Source: Pseudomonas sediminis (GTDB taxonomy: Bacteria; Pseudomonadota; Gammaproteobacteria; Pseudomonadales; Pseudomonadaceae). Taken from it: DNA of 64,000 nt. Below the pieces are notes generated by a model. That model was given only the letters and a program-made list of their open reading frames with translations. It was not told the DNA's origin and ran no database searches. A program made the position numbers and the translations under genes. Of this stretch, positions 1-7,542 are shown one piece after another (within the stretch, counting starts at the first letter, position 1; each line of letters starts with the position of its first letter). The DNA lies in the NCBI RefSeq assembly GCF_039555755.1, contig NZ_CP154631.1, positions 3,100,001 to 3,164,000 on the forward strand, written 5' to 3'.

Positions 1-561
1 TACGGGCAGATTTTCTCCTGCTATCCGCTGCAGGTGGTATTTCAGAGCATCTTCATGCCGGTCTGGCAGGAGCTTCTGCTGCGTCAGGACGAAGTCGGTC
101 AGCGCGGCGAGTGGCTGATGCTCGACGGCTTCCTGCGTGGGCGTTGCTGGCAGCGACTGCAACTGGGACGCGATGATTCGCGCGAGCGCGTGCTACTGGT
201 GGCGCTACCTGGCCACTGCCGAGAGCTTGAGCTGCTGATTGCTGCGTTGCTGTTGGGCAATCAGGACATCGACGTGGCGGTGATGGGGCCCGGTGTTCCG
301 ATGGCCGATCTGGCCTTGGTTTGCGAACGCATGCAGCCGCAGGCGCTGGTGGTTTTCAGCAATCAGCCGCCAGGTGATGAATTTCCGCGGCAACTGGCGC
401 GTCTCGCGCTTGGTCTGGAATGTCCGGTGCTGCTGGCCGGAGACAGTGCCGATCTGGCGGAGGAGAGCTTGGCCGGCTCGCCCATCGCGTGCCTGGGTAG
501 CGAAGGGCGTCTGATGCAGCGTCGTCTGCAGCAGTTCCTGGCTGGCCATCTCGATACCTGA
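1..561 (+). CDS. MerR-family regulator, C-terminal part (class II LitR-like), 5' end outside window
   Basis: Open from base 1 in frame 1 and ending in TGA at 561, so the N-terminal MerR helix-turn-helix lies off the window. The remaining 186 residues look like the helical plus Rossmann-like cobalamin-binding domain of LitR/CarH-type regulators, with an alternating hydrophobic strand/helix pattern and a 'PVLLAG' strand. The canonical B12 motif (D/E-x-H-x-x-G) is not kept: the equivalent stretch reads LPGHCRELE, with no acidic residue before the His and Glu where Gly is expected. That matches class II LitR proteins of Pseudomonas, which are thought to lack adenosylcobalamin and to work with short LOV proteins. 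A short LOV gene lies 700 bp away on the opposite strand. The light-regulator role is inference. Confidence 0.7.
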   Translation, partial: YGQIFSCYPLQVVFQSIFMPVWQELLLRQDEVGQRGEWLMLDGFLRGRCWQRLQLGRDDSRERVLLVALPGHCRELELLIAALLLGNQDIDVAVMGPGVPMADLALVCERMQPQALVVFSNQPPGDEFPRQLARLALGLECPVLLAGDSADLAEESLAGSPIACLGSEGRLMQRRLQQFLAGHLDT

Positions 562-582
562 GATGGCCCTGGCTGCTGAGTC

Positions 583-1191
583 TCAGTTGGCTGCTACGGT
601 CTGCGGTTGTTGTTCGTTGTGCTGTTCGAACAGGTACTGACGCAGGGTCTGTTCATCTTCTTCATGTAGCGTCTGCAGGCTGTAGGCGTAACACGTCTGG
701 CTGACACGTCTTGCCAGCTGTGCGCGCAGTTGAACGCGACGCTCCTGAGGCAAGATCAGCTGTAGCAACTGATCCTTGGCCGGCATGCCTGCTTTGCTGT
801 ATTCCACCAGAACTGCATTGTTCGATAGCTCCAGCGCCTTCAGGCCGCTGGGCTGGTCGCTGCTGTCCAGTAGCGTCAGCGCAGTGGTTAGAGCGAGGCG
901 CCATGGGCGTTCGTTCACCCCTTGTTCGAAGATCAGCGGGGCCCCCAGTTCCAGGCGCGACTGGCTGTGGTCGTCCTGAATCAGGTGCAGGGGAAAGCTC
1001 AGATGCTGATTGTCGGTATGGGTGTCCAGGCTTAGCTGCTCTTCGTTGCCCAGGCGAGCCAGAAGCTCACTGAGTCGATCGCCCAGAGCCAACTGCGGCG
1101 CTGCGTTAGAGCGCCGCTTTTGCGGAGGTTTGAAGAGGATCTTCTGGAGGAAATCCAGTTCGTCCTGAGTCAGCAGCGGGTCGCTTTGCAT
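583..1191 (-). CDS. Conserved hypothetical protein, possibly PilZ-like
   Basis: Start taken at the ATG at 1191 (MQSDPLLTQ...); a TTG at 1215 would add eight residues but has a purine-rich stretch only 1-2 nt away. The product is about 202 residues, soluble, with no signal peptide or membrane segment. The N-terminus is acidic then basic (KPPQKRR), the centre is beta-rich and could be a divergent PilZ or flagellar-brake type barrel, and the C-terminus is Gln/Glu-rich. It lies 66 bp downstream of the LOV gene on the same strand, so co-transcription is plausible, and it converges on the MerR gene. I do not recognise a family with confidence. Confidence 0.6.
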   Translation of the reverse strand: MQSDPLLTQDELDFLQKILFKPPQKRRSNAAPQLALGDRLSELLARLGNEEQLSLDTHTDNQHLSFPLHLIQDDHSQSRLELGAPLIFEQGVNERPWRLALTTALTLLDSSDQPSGLKALELSNNAVLVEYSKAGMPAKDQLLQLILPQERRVQLRAQLARRVSQTCYAYSLQTLHEEDEQTLRQYLFEQHNEQQPQTVAAN

Positions 1192-1257
1192 GGAGTAAAT
1201 ACTGCAAGGGGGCAAACCCTTCTGACTGCCGCGCCAGACGATAGTTTTATCCGTTCA

Positions 1258-1704
1258 TCAGCTTTTCAGACGCGCCAGTTCGGCCTTCAGCTCCGCTACT
1301 TCCACCTCCAACTCGCGTACGCGCTGCTTGGCTTCGACCTGTTCGGTGACATCCTTCTGGATGCCGATGTAGTAGGTCAGTTGGTCGCTTTCATTGAGCA
1401 CTGGAGTGATCGACAGCTCGTTCCAGAAAGCGCTGCCGTCCTTGCGGTAGTTGCGGATGATCTGTCGGCAGGGTTTGCTGGCCTTGACGGCTTCGCGAAT
1501 GGCCTGCAAGCCGAACTGGGCCCGGTCACTGCCCTGCAGGAAGCGGCAGTCCTGGTAGAGGATGTCATCGCTGGTGTAGCCAGTCAGGCGTTCGAACGCC
1601 GCGTTGGCGTAGATCAGGATATTGTCTTCGCCCTCCTGCTCGGCCACCACGATTCCATCGTTGGAGGCGTCTACTACCAGTTGCAGCAGTTTGGCATTGA
1701 TCAT
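1258..1704 (-). CDS. Short LOV (flavin blue-light photoreceptor) protein
   Basis: A 148-residue protein made of one PAS/LOV core plus a C-terminal helix. The flavin-adduct motif is present as QDCRFLQ with the photoactive Cys at residue 53. The FMN-contacting N-E-L-S-I-T strand and the signalling Gln at residue 116 (GIQKDVT) are also present. Residues 121-148 form a charged amphipathic helix, typical of dimerising J-alpha-like ends. Length, Cys53 and Gln116 match the P. putida short LOV proteins PpSB1/PpSB2 as I remember them. It has no effector domain, so it must act through a partner. In P. putida that partner is reported to be a class II LitR regulator, and such a gene seems to lie at the left edge of this window. 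Confidence 0.93.
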   Translation of the reverse strand: MINAKLLQLVVDASNDGIVVAEQEGEDNILIYANAAFERLTGYTSDDILYQDCRFLQGSDRAQFGLQAIREAVKASKPCRQIIRNYRKDGSAFWNELSITPVLNESDQLTYYIGIQKDVTEQVEAKQRVRELEVEVAELKAELARLKS

Positions 1705-1806
1705 GAGTCCGGTTCCGCGATGGATATGCGCTGCATTCTAAAACATCGGGTCGGGCTGTCCACTTGCGGCATAATGCGCGGCGTTTTTCCTGTTTCCGGA
1801 GTTGTC

Positions 1807-2256
1807 ATGAAAGTCGCCATTGTCTCGGGTTCGGTCTACGGTACGGCCGAAGAAGTTGCACGCCACGCCGAGCGCCAGCTCAAGGCCGCCGGGTTGGATG
1901 CCTGGCACAAAGCGAATATGAGCCTCGAGGAGTTGCTGGCCTTCGCGCCGGACGCATTCCTCACCGTGACGTCTACCACCGGCATGGGCGAACTGCCTGA
2001 CAACCTGTTGCCGCTGTACAGCGAAATCCGCGATCGTCTGCCGGCCTGGAGCGGCAAACCGGCTGCGGTGCTGGCGCTGGGCGACTCCAGCTACGACACC
2101 TTCTGCGGCGGCGGCGAGCTGATTCGTGAGCTGTATGCCGAGCTGGGTCTGCGCGAAGTGGTAGAGATGCTGCGCCTGGATTCCAGTGAGACGGTGACCC
2201 CGGAAACCGATGCCGAGCCCTGGCTGCAAGCATTCGCTGCTGCGCTGAAGGCCTGA
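1807..2256 (+). CDS. Flavodoxin / MioC-like FMN protein
   Basis: Start ATG at 1807 opens MKVAIVSGSVYGTAEE. The Ser/Thr-rich phosphate loop (residues 7-14) binds the FMN phosphate. The TSTTGMGELP segment (about 58-67) and GDSSYDTFCGGG (about 95-106) are the isoalloxazine-flanking loops. At 149 residues it is a short-chain flavodoxin of the MioC/YqcA type. It is divergent from the LOV gene with about 100 bp between. The electron-transfer partner is unknown. Confidence 0.9.
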   Translation: MKVAIVSGSVYGTAEEVARHAERQLKAAGLDAWHKANMSLEELLAFAPDAFLTVTSTTGMGELPDNLLPLYSEIRDRLPAWSGKPAAVLALGDSSYDTFCGGGELIRELYAELGLREVVEMLRLDSSETVTPETDAEPWLQAFAAALKA

Positions 2257-2444
2257 CATGTCCCAATACCCCGAGCAGGTATGAGCTGCCGATAAAAGCG
2301 GCGAATACCTCACCATCGCACCGCGGCGCGCCAGCGCCGTGACCTGCAAAGCCATCAAGATGGCTGCCAGGGCAACTACCGCCAGCGGCGCGTCTGGCTA
2401 GACTGCGGACACCACCGATCAACAAGAATATCGAGGTGACCGCC

Positions 2445-3221
2445 GTGAATGCTCCGCTGAAACTCCCTGCTGTGAAGAATCTGGTTTCCGAGGCCGAATG
2501 GCGCGCGCGCGTGGATCTCGCTGCCTGCTACCGACTGATCGCTCTCTACGGCTGGGACGACCTGATCTTCACCCACATCTCCGCCAAGATTCCGGGCACC
2601 GAGGATTTCCTCATCAACCCCTATGGCCTGATGTTTCACGAAATCACCGCGTCGAGCCTGATCAAGGTCGACCTGGCGGGCAACAAGCTGATGGAAAGCC
2701 CGTTCGACATCAACCCGGCCGGCTACACCATCCACAGCGCCGTGCACGAGGTACGCCACGACGTCGGCTGCGTACTGCACATCCATACGCCTGCCGGTAT
2801 CGCCGTATCGGCGCAGAAGCAGGGCTTGCTGCCGCTGTCGCAGCAGTCGCTGTTCGTCCTCGCCAGCCTGGCCTACCACGGCTATGAAGGGGTGGCGCTG
2901 AATCATGACGAGAAGGCGCGGCTGCAGGCGGACCTGGGCGACAAGAATTTCATGATCCTGCCCAACCATGGGTTGCTTACTGCTTTCGGCGGCATCGCCG
3001 ACGCTTTCCTGGGTATGTTCATCCTGCAGCGTGCCTGCGAAATCCAGATCATGGCGCAGAGCGGTGGTACCGAACTGATCCATATTCCGCAGCAGATTCT
3101 CGACGGTGCGCGGGCGATGATCGCCGGTGTGATGAAAACGCCACAGGGTATGGGTGGCTCGCTGCCCTGGCCGGCGCTGCTGCGCAAGCTCGACCAGCAA
3201 ATGCCGGGCTACGACCAGTGA
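2445..3221 (+). CDS. Class II aldolase/adducin-family protein
   Basis: Start chosen at the GTG at 2445, because GAGGTG at 2433-2438 is a strong ribosome site 6 nt before it; an upstream GTG at 2436 lies inside that site. The product is about 258 residues with the class II aldolase/adducin fold. Zinc-ligand-type histidines are visible in HIHTPAG (about 112-114) and LPNHGLL (about 175), and a THIS motif near 44-47 fits the phosphate-binding region. The stop overlaps the start of the hydrolase by 4 nt. Family members cleave sugar phosphates or act as non-enzymatic scaffolds; the substrate here is not apparent. Confidence 0.88.
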   Translation: MNAPLKLPAVKNLVSEAEWRARVDLAACYRLIALYGWDDLIFTHISAKIPGTEDFLINPYGLMFHEITASSLIKVDLAGNKLMESPFDINPAGYTIHSAVHEVRHDVGCVLHIHTPAGIAVSAQKQGLLPLSQQSLFVLASLAYHGYEGVALNHDEKARLQADLGDKNFMILPNHGLLTAFGGIADAFLGMFILQRACEIQIMAQSGGTELIHIPQQILDGARAMIAGVMKTPQGMGGSLPWPALLRKLDQQMPGYDQ

Positions 3222-4111
3222 GCGACTTGCCAGGCATCGCCCTGGACGACTGGTGCGCTCAAAGCCGGACACTGGATTTTCGCGGCCATGCCATTCGTTA
3301 CTGGGTCGCCGGTGACGCCGATGCCGAGCCGCTGCTACTGATTCACGGCTTTCCCAGCGCCAGTTGGGACTGGCATCGTCTGTGGGCGCCGCTGGCCGAG
3401 CGTTACCGGCTGATCGCCTGCGACATGCTCGGCTTCGGTTATTCGGCCAAGCCGCGTGGGCACGCCTATAGCCTGCTGGAGCAGGCCGACCTGCAGCAGG
3501 CGCTATTGGCCCATATTGGCGAGCAGCGCGTGGTACATGTGCTGGCCCATGATTATGGCGACAGCGTCGCGCAGGAGCTGATCGCGTGGCATCAGGAGGG
3601 GCGGTTACAACTGGCGAGTTGCGTGTTCCTCAACGGCGGCCTGTTCCCCGAAACGCATCATCCGGTGCGGGTGCAGAAGTTGCTGCTCGGGCCGCTGGGA
3701 CCGCTGATCGGGCGTCTGTTTTCGCGGCGCAAGCTGGCGCAGAGTTTTGCCCGTATCTTCGGCCCGCACACCCAGGCCAGTGAGGCCGAACTGGATGCCC
3801 TGTGGCAATTGGTGGCCTACAACAACGGCCCGGCGGTGATGCATCGTCTGATTCGCTACATGCCCGAGCGCCGCCAGCAGCGGCAACGCTGGGTGGCAGC
3901 GATGCAGGCGACGACCCTGCCGATGCGGGTGATCGATGGCGCCTTCGATCCCATTTCAGGAGCGCACATGGTGACGCGTTACCGTGAGTTGATCGCCGAC
4001 GCCGACACGGTGCTGCTCGACGGCATCGGCCACTATCCGCAGCTGGAAGCGCCGGCTGCGGTGCTCGATCATTACCTGCAATTTCGCCACGCAAGGAGCT
4101 TGCATGCGTAG
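3218..4111 (+). CDS. Alpha/beta hydrolase, MEST/PEG1-like
   Basis: Starts at GTG in a GTGA overlap with the aldolase stop. A 297-residue alpha/beta hydrolase with the oxyanion-hole segment LLIHGFPSASWDW (40-52). The nucleophile elbow is HDYGD with Asp112, not Ser, as in the epoxide hydrolase/haloalkane dehalogenase branch. The acid Asp is in DGAFDP and the catalytic His is in IGHYPQLE near the end. HDYGDSVAQEL, LNGGLFPETH and the C-terminal HYPQLE closely recall the vertebrate imprinted protein MEST, whose substrate is uncertain. It overlaps the next gene by 8 nt, so this is an operon. The substrate is unknown. Confidence 0.88.
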   Translation: MSDLPGIALDDWCAQSRTLDFRGHAIRYWVAGDADAEPLLLIHGFPSASWDWHRLWAPLAERYRLIACDMLGFGYSAKPRGHAYSLLEQADLQQALLAHIGEQRVVHVLAHDYGDSVAQELIAWHQEGRLQLASCVFLNGGLFPETHHPVRVQKLLLGPLGPLIGRLFSRRKLAQSFARIFGPHTQASEAELDALWQLVAYNNGPAVMHRLIRYMPERRQQRQRWVAAMQATTLPMRVIDGAFDPISGAHMVTRYRELIADADTVLLDGIGHYPQLEAPAAVLDHYLQFRHARSLHA

Positions 4112-4634
4112 ACGTACCCTGTTGAAAGGCGCTGCGCTCGGTGGCGTCGCAGCGCTTGGAGTCGGTTACTGGGCGTTGCCTGCGGGGCCGCGACCGGCGG
4201 CTGTCAGCCTGGAGGGCGCGCGCCAGGTGTTGGCGGACCTACACGGCAAGACGCTGCAAAGCCTGCGTGGCTGGAGTCCGGCCGAGGTGTTCAATCACTG
4301 CGCGCAGAGCATCGACTATTCCATCGACGGTTATCCCGAGCTGAAGCCGGCCTGGTTTCGTCACAGTGTCGGGCCAGCCGCATTCGCCGTGTTCAGCGCC
4401 CGTGGCGCCATGCGTCATCCGCTGGATGAAGCGATCCCCGGCGCCGCCACGCTCAGCGAGCCGGCCAGTCAGGTGCTGGCGTTGCAGCGCTTGCAGGCGG
4501 CGTTCGAACGCTTTGCCGGTCACGAGGGCGAGTTACAACCGCACTTTGCCTACGGTGCGCTCGATCACACCGAGTATGCCGAGGCGCACGTGCTGCACCT
4601 TTACAACCACCTGAGCTTGATCCGCATTGCTTGA
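4104..4634 (+). CDS. DUF1569 (DinB-like) protein with Tat signal
   Basis: ATG at 4104 with AAGGAG 5 nt upstream. The N-terminus MRRRTLLKGAALGG is a twin-arginine-type signal followed by a hydrophobic stretch, so export or membrane anchoring is likely. The rest (about 40-176) matches the DUF1569 type: a four-helix DinB-like bundle with conserved histidines in VFNHCAQSIDYS, AYGALDHTEY and HLYNHL that could bind a metal. Last gene of the 2445-4634 operon. Function unknown. Confidence 0.8.
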   Translation: MRRRTLLKGAALGGVAALGVGYWALPAGPRPAAVSLEGARQVLADLHGKTLQSLRGWSPAEVFNHCAQSIDYSIDGYPELKPAWFRHSVGPAAFAVFSARGAMRHPLDEAIPGAATLSEPASQVLALQRLQAAFERFAGHEGELQPHFAYGALDHTEYAEAHVLHLYNHLSLIRIA

Positions 4635-4740
4635 GCACGCGTGAATTTGAACCAGTTGGCGCTGAAACAATTTTTGTCGAACCTCTGCCGCCGAGAGTGA
4701 CTCAGTAACTCTGTCACTCACAGGAAAGTAGAGGTTAACC

Positions 4741-5013
4741 ATGAACAAGAAGTTATCTGCACTGCTGCTGAGCGGGATTCTGGGCGCGATGGCTTTGCCT
4801 GCCTTCGCTAGCAGCGACACCAATGCTCCGGGCACCCCGGGGACTACCACGCCGACCACTCCGGGCGACACCAATCCGATGAACCCGGGCGATGACGGTG
4901 AGGGCATCCCTCCTGTTCAGGGGCCCAACACCGATGGCAACCCCGGTGGTGATGGGGCTGGTTCGGGTGATGGCAGCGGCGGCGACGGCTCGGGTTCCGG
5001 CGCCGGTAACTGA
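4741..5013 (+). CDS. Small secreted Gly/Pro/Asp-rich low-complexity protein
   Basis: ATG at 4741 with AGAGG upstream. A clean Sec signal peptide (basic start, hydrophobic core, cleavage after AFA at about residue 23) is followed by about 65 residues made almost only of Gly, Asp, Ser, Thr, Pro and Asn. PGTPGT/TPGD-type repeats precede a GDGSG run. There are no Cys and few hydrophobic residues after the signal. The acidic DGxG-type content could bind calcium, but nothing shows this. It is a single gene with its own terminator at 5049-5080. Function unknown. Confidence 0.75.
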   Translation: MNKKLSALLLSGILGAMALPAFASSDTNAPGTPGTTTPTTPGDTNPMNPGDDGEGIPPVQGPNTDGNPGGDGAGSGDGSGGDGSGSGAGN

Positions 5014-5048
5014 GCCGCATAAGGTCGCATTATCGGCCGTCATTCAGC

Positions 5049-5080
5049 AGCCCCGCGCGCCTTGTGAAGCGCGTGGGGCT
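5049..5080 (+). terminator. Probable intrinsic terminator
   Basis: Inverted repeat AGCCCCgCGCGC / GCGCGtGGGGCT around an 8-nt loop, followed by a short GTTTG tract. It lies 36 nt after the stop of the small secreted protein. Confidence 0.7.
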
Positions 5081-5125
5081 GTTTGACACTCGGCGCATTA
5101 ACAACCTGCCCCGAGGACGCTGTCG

Positions 5126-6037
5126 ATGAGCGATGCCATCCGTTTCGAAGATCAAGTAGTCATAGTCACCGGTGCCGGCGGTGGCCTGGGCCGTGCCCAC
5201 GCGCTGTTGTTTGCCCGCCACGGTGCCAGGGTGGTGGTCAACGACCTCGGTGGTAGCACCCACGGTGAAGGAGCCAACGCCTCTGCTGCCGACAAGGTAG
5301 TGGAAGAGATTCGCGCCTTCGGTGGGACCGCGGTGGCCAACCATGATTCGGTGACTGACGGCGACAAGATCGTGCAGACCGCGCTGGATCATTTCGGTCG
5401 TATCGATGTGCTGGTCAACAACGCCGGTATCCTGCGCGACAAGAGCTTCCACAAGATGGAGGATGCCGACTGGGATCTGGTTTACAAGGTCCATGTCGAA
5501 GGCGCCTACAAGACCACTCACGCTGCCTGGTCTCACTTGCGCGAGCAGAACTTCGGCCGCGTTATCTTCACCTCGTCCACATCTGGTATCTACGGCAACT
5601 TCGGTCAGAGCAACTACGGCATGGCCAAGCTCGGCCTGTACGGGCTGACGCGCACCCTGGCCATCGAAGGCCGCAAGAACAACATCCTGGTCAATGCCAT
5701 CGCCCCCACCGGTGCCACACGCATGACCGAAGGATTGATCCCGCCGCAGGTGTTCGAACAGCTCAAGCCCGAGCTGGTCAGCCCGTTGGTGGTGTATCTC
5801 GGTAGCGCCGCCTGCCAGGACACCGGTGGCCTGTTCGAGGTCGGTGGTGGTTGGGTTGGCAAGGTGCGCTGGGAGCGCAGCCTCGGCGCAGGTTTCGACC
5901 CCAAGGCCGGTTTCAGCCCGGACGACGTGGCGGCGCAGTGGCAACGTATCTGCGATTTCGAGGGCGCTGCGCACCCGGCGGACAACGTCGAAGCGCTCAA
6001 GGAAATGATGGCGAACCTGCAGAAGTACGCGCTCTAG
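5126..6037 (+). CDS. SDR oxidoreductase, peroxisomal-MFE2-like 3-hydroxyacyl-CoA dehydrogenase type
   Basis: ATG at 5126 with GAGGA upstream. A 303-residue classical short-chain dehydrogenase: nucleotide-binding TGAGGGLGRA (15-24), acidic D40 after the second strand (NAD preference), NNAG at 98-101, catalytic Ser near 150-153, and Tyr164/Lys168 in YGMAK. The VVVNDLGGS.G.G segment and the extended C-terminus after the fold (VGKVRWERSLG...) are typical of the dehydrogenase unit of the MFE-2 / (3R)-hydroxyacyl-CoA group. That suggests a role in acyl-CoA or side-chain beta-oxidation. It stands alone between other genes, so the pathway cannot be read from context. Confidence 0.85.
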   Translation: MSDAIRFEDQVVIVTGAGGGLGRAHALLFARHGARVVVNDLGGSTHGEGANASAADKVVEEIRAFGGTAVANHDSVTDGDKIVQTALDHFGRIDVLVNNAGILRDKSFHKMEDADWDLVYKVHVEGAYKTTHAAWSHLREQNFGRVIFTSSTSGIYGNFGQSNYGMAKLGLYGLTRTLAIEGRKNNILVNAIAPTGATRMTEGLIPPQVFEQLKPELVSPLVVYLGSAACQDTGGLFEVGGGWVGKVRWERSLGAGFDPKAGFSPDDVAAQWQRICDFEGAAHPADNVEALKEMMANLQKYAL

Positions 6038-6138
6038 GCCGCAGGCCATCACTGAAAGGCCGGTAGCGATCAGGCAACGCGGTGTTTCGTGGTCCGGCTC
6101 CGGGGCGAGGCTTGGCCAGGCCATGCCGCTCTGGTTCG

Positions 6139-6157
6139 CGGCGGGGCGCCGCTCCTA
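6139..6157. repeat. REP-like half element
   Basis: GGCGGGGCGCC palindrome followed by GCTCCTAC, the usual end of Pseudomonas REP sequences. It lies in the gap between the SDR and the DJ-1 gene. The rest of that gap shows no gene. Confidence 0.5.
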
Positions 6158-6270
6158 CACAGTCGGTATATCGACGCTTGGCTTTTTGTTGAGTAGTACT
6201 CGGCTGTTACCTGTCGGAAGAAATAGGGGCGAATAATGGCGTTCGTTCCACCTACCTTCAGGAGACGATC

Positions 6271-6852
6271 ATGGCTGCCAAGAAGATTCTCATGCTGGTC
6301 GGCGACTACGCCGAGGACTACGAAACCATGGTGCCGTTCCAGGCACTGCAGATGGTTGGCCATACCGTGCATGCGGTCTGCCCGGACAAGGTAACCGGGC
6401 AGACGGTACGCACCGCCATCCACGATTTCGAGGGCGACCAGACCTACAGCGAAAAGCCCGGCCACAACTTCGCCCTCAACTATGACTTCGCCAAGGTGCG
6501 TGCCGACGAATACGACGCGCTGCTGGTACCCGGTGGCCGTGCGCCCGAGTACCTGCGCCTGAACGCCGATGTCATTGCCTTGGTCAAGGCGTTCGCGGCG
6601 GCTGACAAGCCCATCGCTGCCGTCTGCCACGGTGCCCAGTTGCTGGCGGCAGCAGGGGTGCTGGAGGGACGTGAATGCAGCGCCTATCCTGCTTGTGCGC
6701 CGGAAGTGGCGCTGGCCGGTGGCAAGTACGTGGAAATCCCGGTGGACCAGGCGCACGTACAGGGCAAGCTGGTCAGCGCGCCGGCCTGGCCCGCGCATCC
6801 GGCATGGCTGGCAGCGTTTCTCAAGGTGCTCGGCACGGAAATTCGCCTGTAA
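6271..6852 (+). CDS. DJ-1/PfpI family protein
   Basis: ATG at 6271 with CAGGAG upstream. A 193-residue DJ-1/PfpI fold protein. The nucleophile-elbow Cys119 with His120 is in [10 protein letters not shown], and Glu15/Glu18 in the YAEDYE stretch supply the carboxylate seen in the family. [11 protein letters not shown] (87-97) is the typical preceding loop. Members act as glyoxalase III-type deglycases or peptidases, or as stress chaperones; which applies here is open. Single gene. Confidence 0.9.
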   Translation: MAAKKILMLVGDYAEDYETMVPFQALQMVGHTVHAVCPDKVTGQTVRTAIHDFEGDQTYSEKPGHNFALNYDFAKVRADEYDALLVPGGRAPEYLRLNADVIALVKAFAAADKPIAAVCHGAQLLAAAGVLEGRECSAYPACAPEVALAGGKYVEIPVDQAHVQGKLVSAPAWPAHPAWLAAFLKVLGTEIRL

Positions 6853-6933
6853 CCTCCGTAGCCGGATGTAATCCGGGCGCATCATCGCCGGCATTCACGC
6901 ACTGACTGCACCGGGCTATGGCGCGAGCAAGAC

Positions 6934-6986
6934 GTAGGGCGGGTGCAACCCGCCAGTCCATACGTGGCGGGTTGCACCCGCCCTAC
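6934..6986. repeat. Palindromic repeat of the GTAGGGCGGG family
   Basis: Two perfect 21-nt arms (6934-6954 and 6966-6986) around an 11-nt loop. Each outer end reads GTAGGGCGGGTGCAACCC. A second copy is at 37269-37321. It ends 19 nt before the start of the RHH gene, just upstream of its ribosome site. Confidence 0.9.
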
Positions 6987-7004
6987 CTTTCAGGAGCACG
7001 ACCT

Positions 7005-7307
7005 ATGTGCGAACTGTATGTAAAGGCCGACCCCATCCTCTACGAATCGCGCTCACGCTCATTGCGCATCCGCGGTGTGGTCACCACGTTGCGTCTGGAA
7101 AATCAGTTCTGGGACATCCTGCGCGAAATCGCCGAAGTTGATGGCATGACCACCAACCAGCTGATCGCCAAGCTGCATGACGAGATCATGGATTTTCGCG
7201 GCGAAGTGGTCAATTTCGCCTCGTTCCTGCGTGTCAGCTGCACCCGCTACCTGGCACAGAAGGCCGGGCGTCAGGTGCCGCTGAGGGTGGTTGGGGTCAG
7301 CGGCTGA
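7005..7307 (+). CDS. Ribbon-helix-helix domain protein
   Basis: Start ATG at 7005 (MCELYVKADP) with CAGGAG upstream; a longer reading from 6918 would run through the palindromic repeat and is rejected. The product is 100 residues. LRIRGVVTTLRLENQFWDIL gives the ribbon plus helix, and DGMTTNQLIAKLHDE gives the second helix, as in RHH_4-type proteins sometimes mislabelled aryl-sulphate sulphotransferase. Probably a small DNA-binding regulator; the target is unknown. Confidence 0.82.
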   Translation: MCELYVKADPILYESRSRSLRIRGVVTTLRLENQFWDILREIAEVDGMTTNQLIAKLHDEIMDFRGEVVNFASFLRVSCTRYLAQKAGRQVPLRVVGVSG

Positions 7308-7308
7308 A

Positions 7309-7407
7309 TCACTGGTACATCCAGAAGTTCGGATGTTCCTGCGCGTTCGGGGTGCTGGGTTGCTGGCTAGGCTGGGGTGGTTGGAAGAAGCGTTTGATCA
7401 GGCTCAT
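7309..7407 (-). CDS. Small ORF, 32 residues, unknown
   Basis: Read on the minus strand from ATG at 7407 to TGA at 7309. The protein begins MSLIKRFFQPPQPSQ and ends NFWMYQ. An AGGAGT ribosome site lies about 8 nt before the ATG. The gene is convergent with the RHH gene, with one base between the stops. Its short basic amphipathic start (SLIKRFF) and Pro/Gln-rich middle look like a small membrane-associated peptide, but this is inference. It could be read from its own promoter (see the palindromes at 7465-7518) or as the tail of the operon ending at 7543. Confidence 0.5.
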   Translation of the reverse strand: MSLIKRFFQPPQPSQQPSTPNAQEHPNFWMYQ

Positions 7408-7464
7408 GCGACGTTACTCCTGTAGGGGTTGTTGAACAGGTGTGCATGATCGGAGACGCGCTTC

Positions 7465-7518
7465 GATTGATAAAACGGATTGTCTCTATCTTGATGATTG
7501 GGTATGGCTATACCTAAT
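7465..7518. promoter_or_regulatory. Pair of imperfect palindromes upstream of the small ORF
   Basis: The 7465-7490 stretch begins GATTGATA and ends TCTATC and is partly self-complementary (GATnGAnA...TnTCnATC). At 7497-7518 there is ATTnGGTATggctATACCnAAT. Both lie 58-111 nt upstream of the small ORF start and in the 3' trailer of the sensor kinase gene. The size and dyad look like LysR-type regulator sites; no regulator is identified. Confidence 0.35.
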
Positions 7519-7542
7519 CTTGATGCCTGCCCTCGTGATCAC

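Noticed and set aside
2257..2444. Possible short ORF MSQYPEQV and leftover coding in the gap after the flavodoxin
   Set aside because: Eight codons only, no ribosome site, and the rest of the gap has no coherent frame or family.
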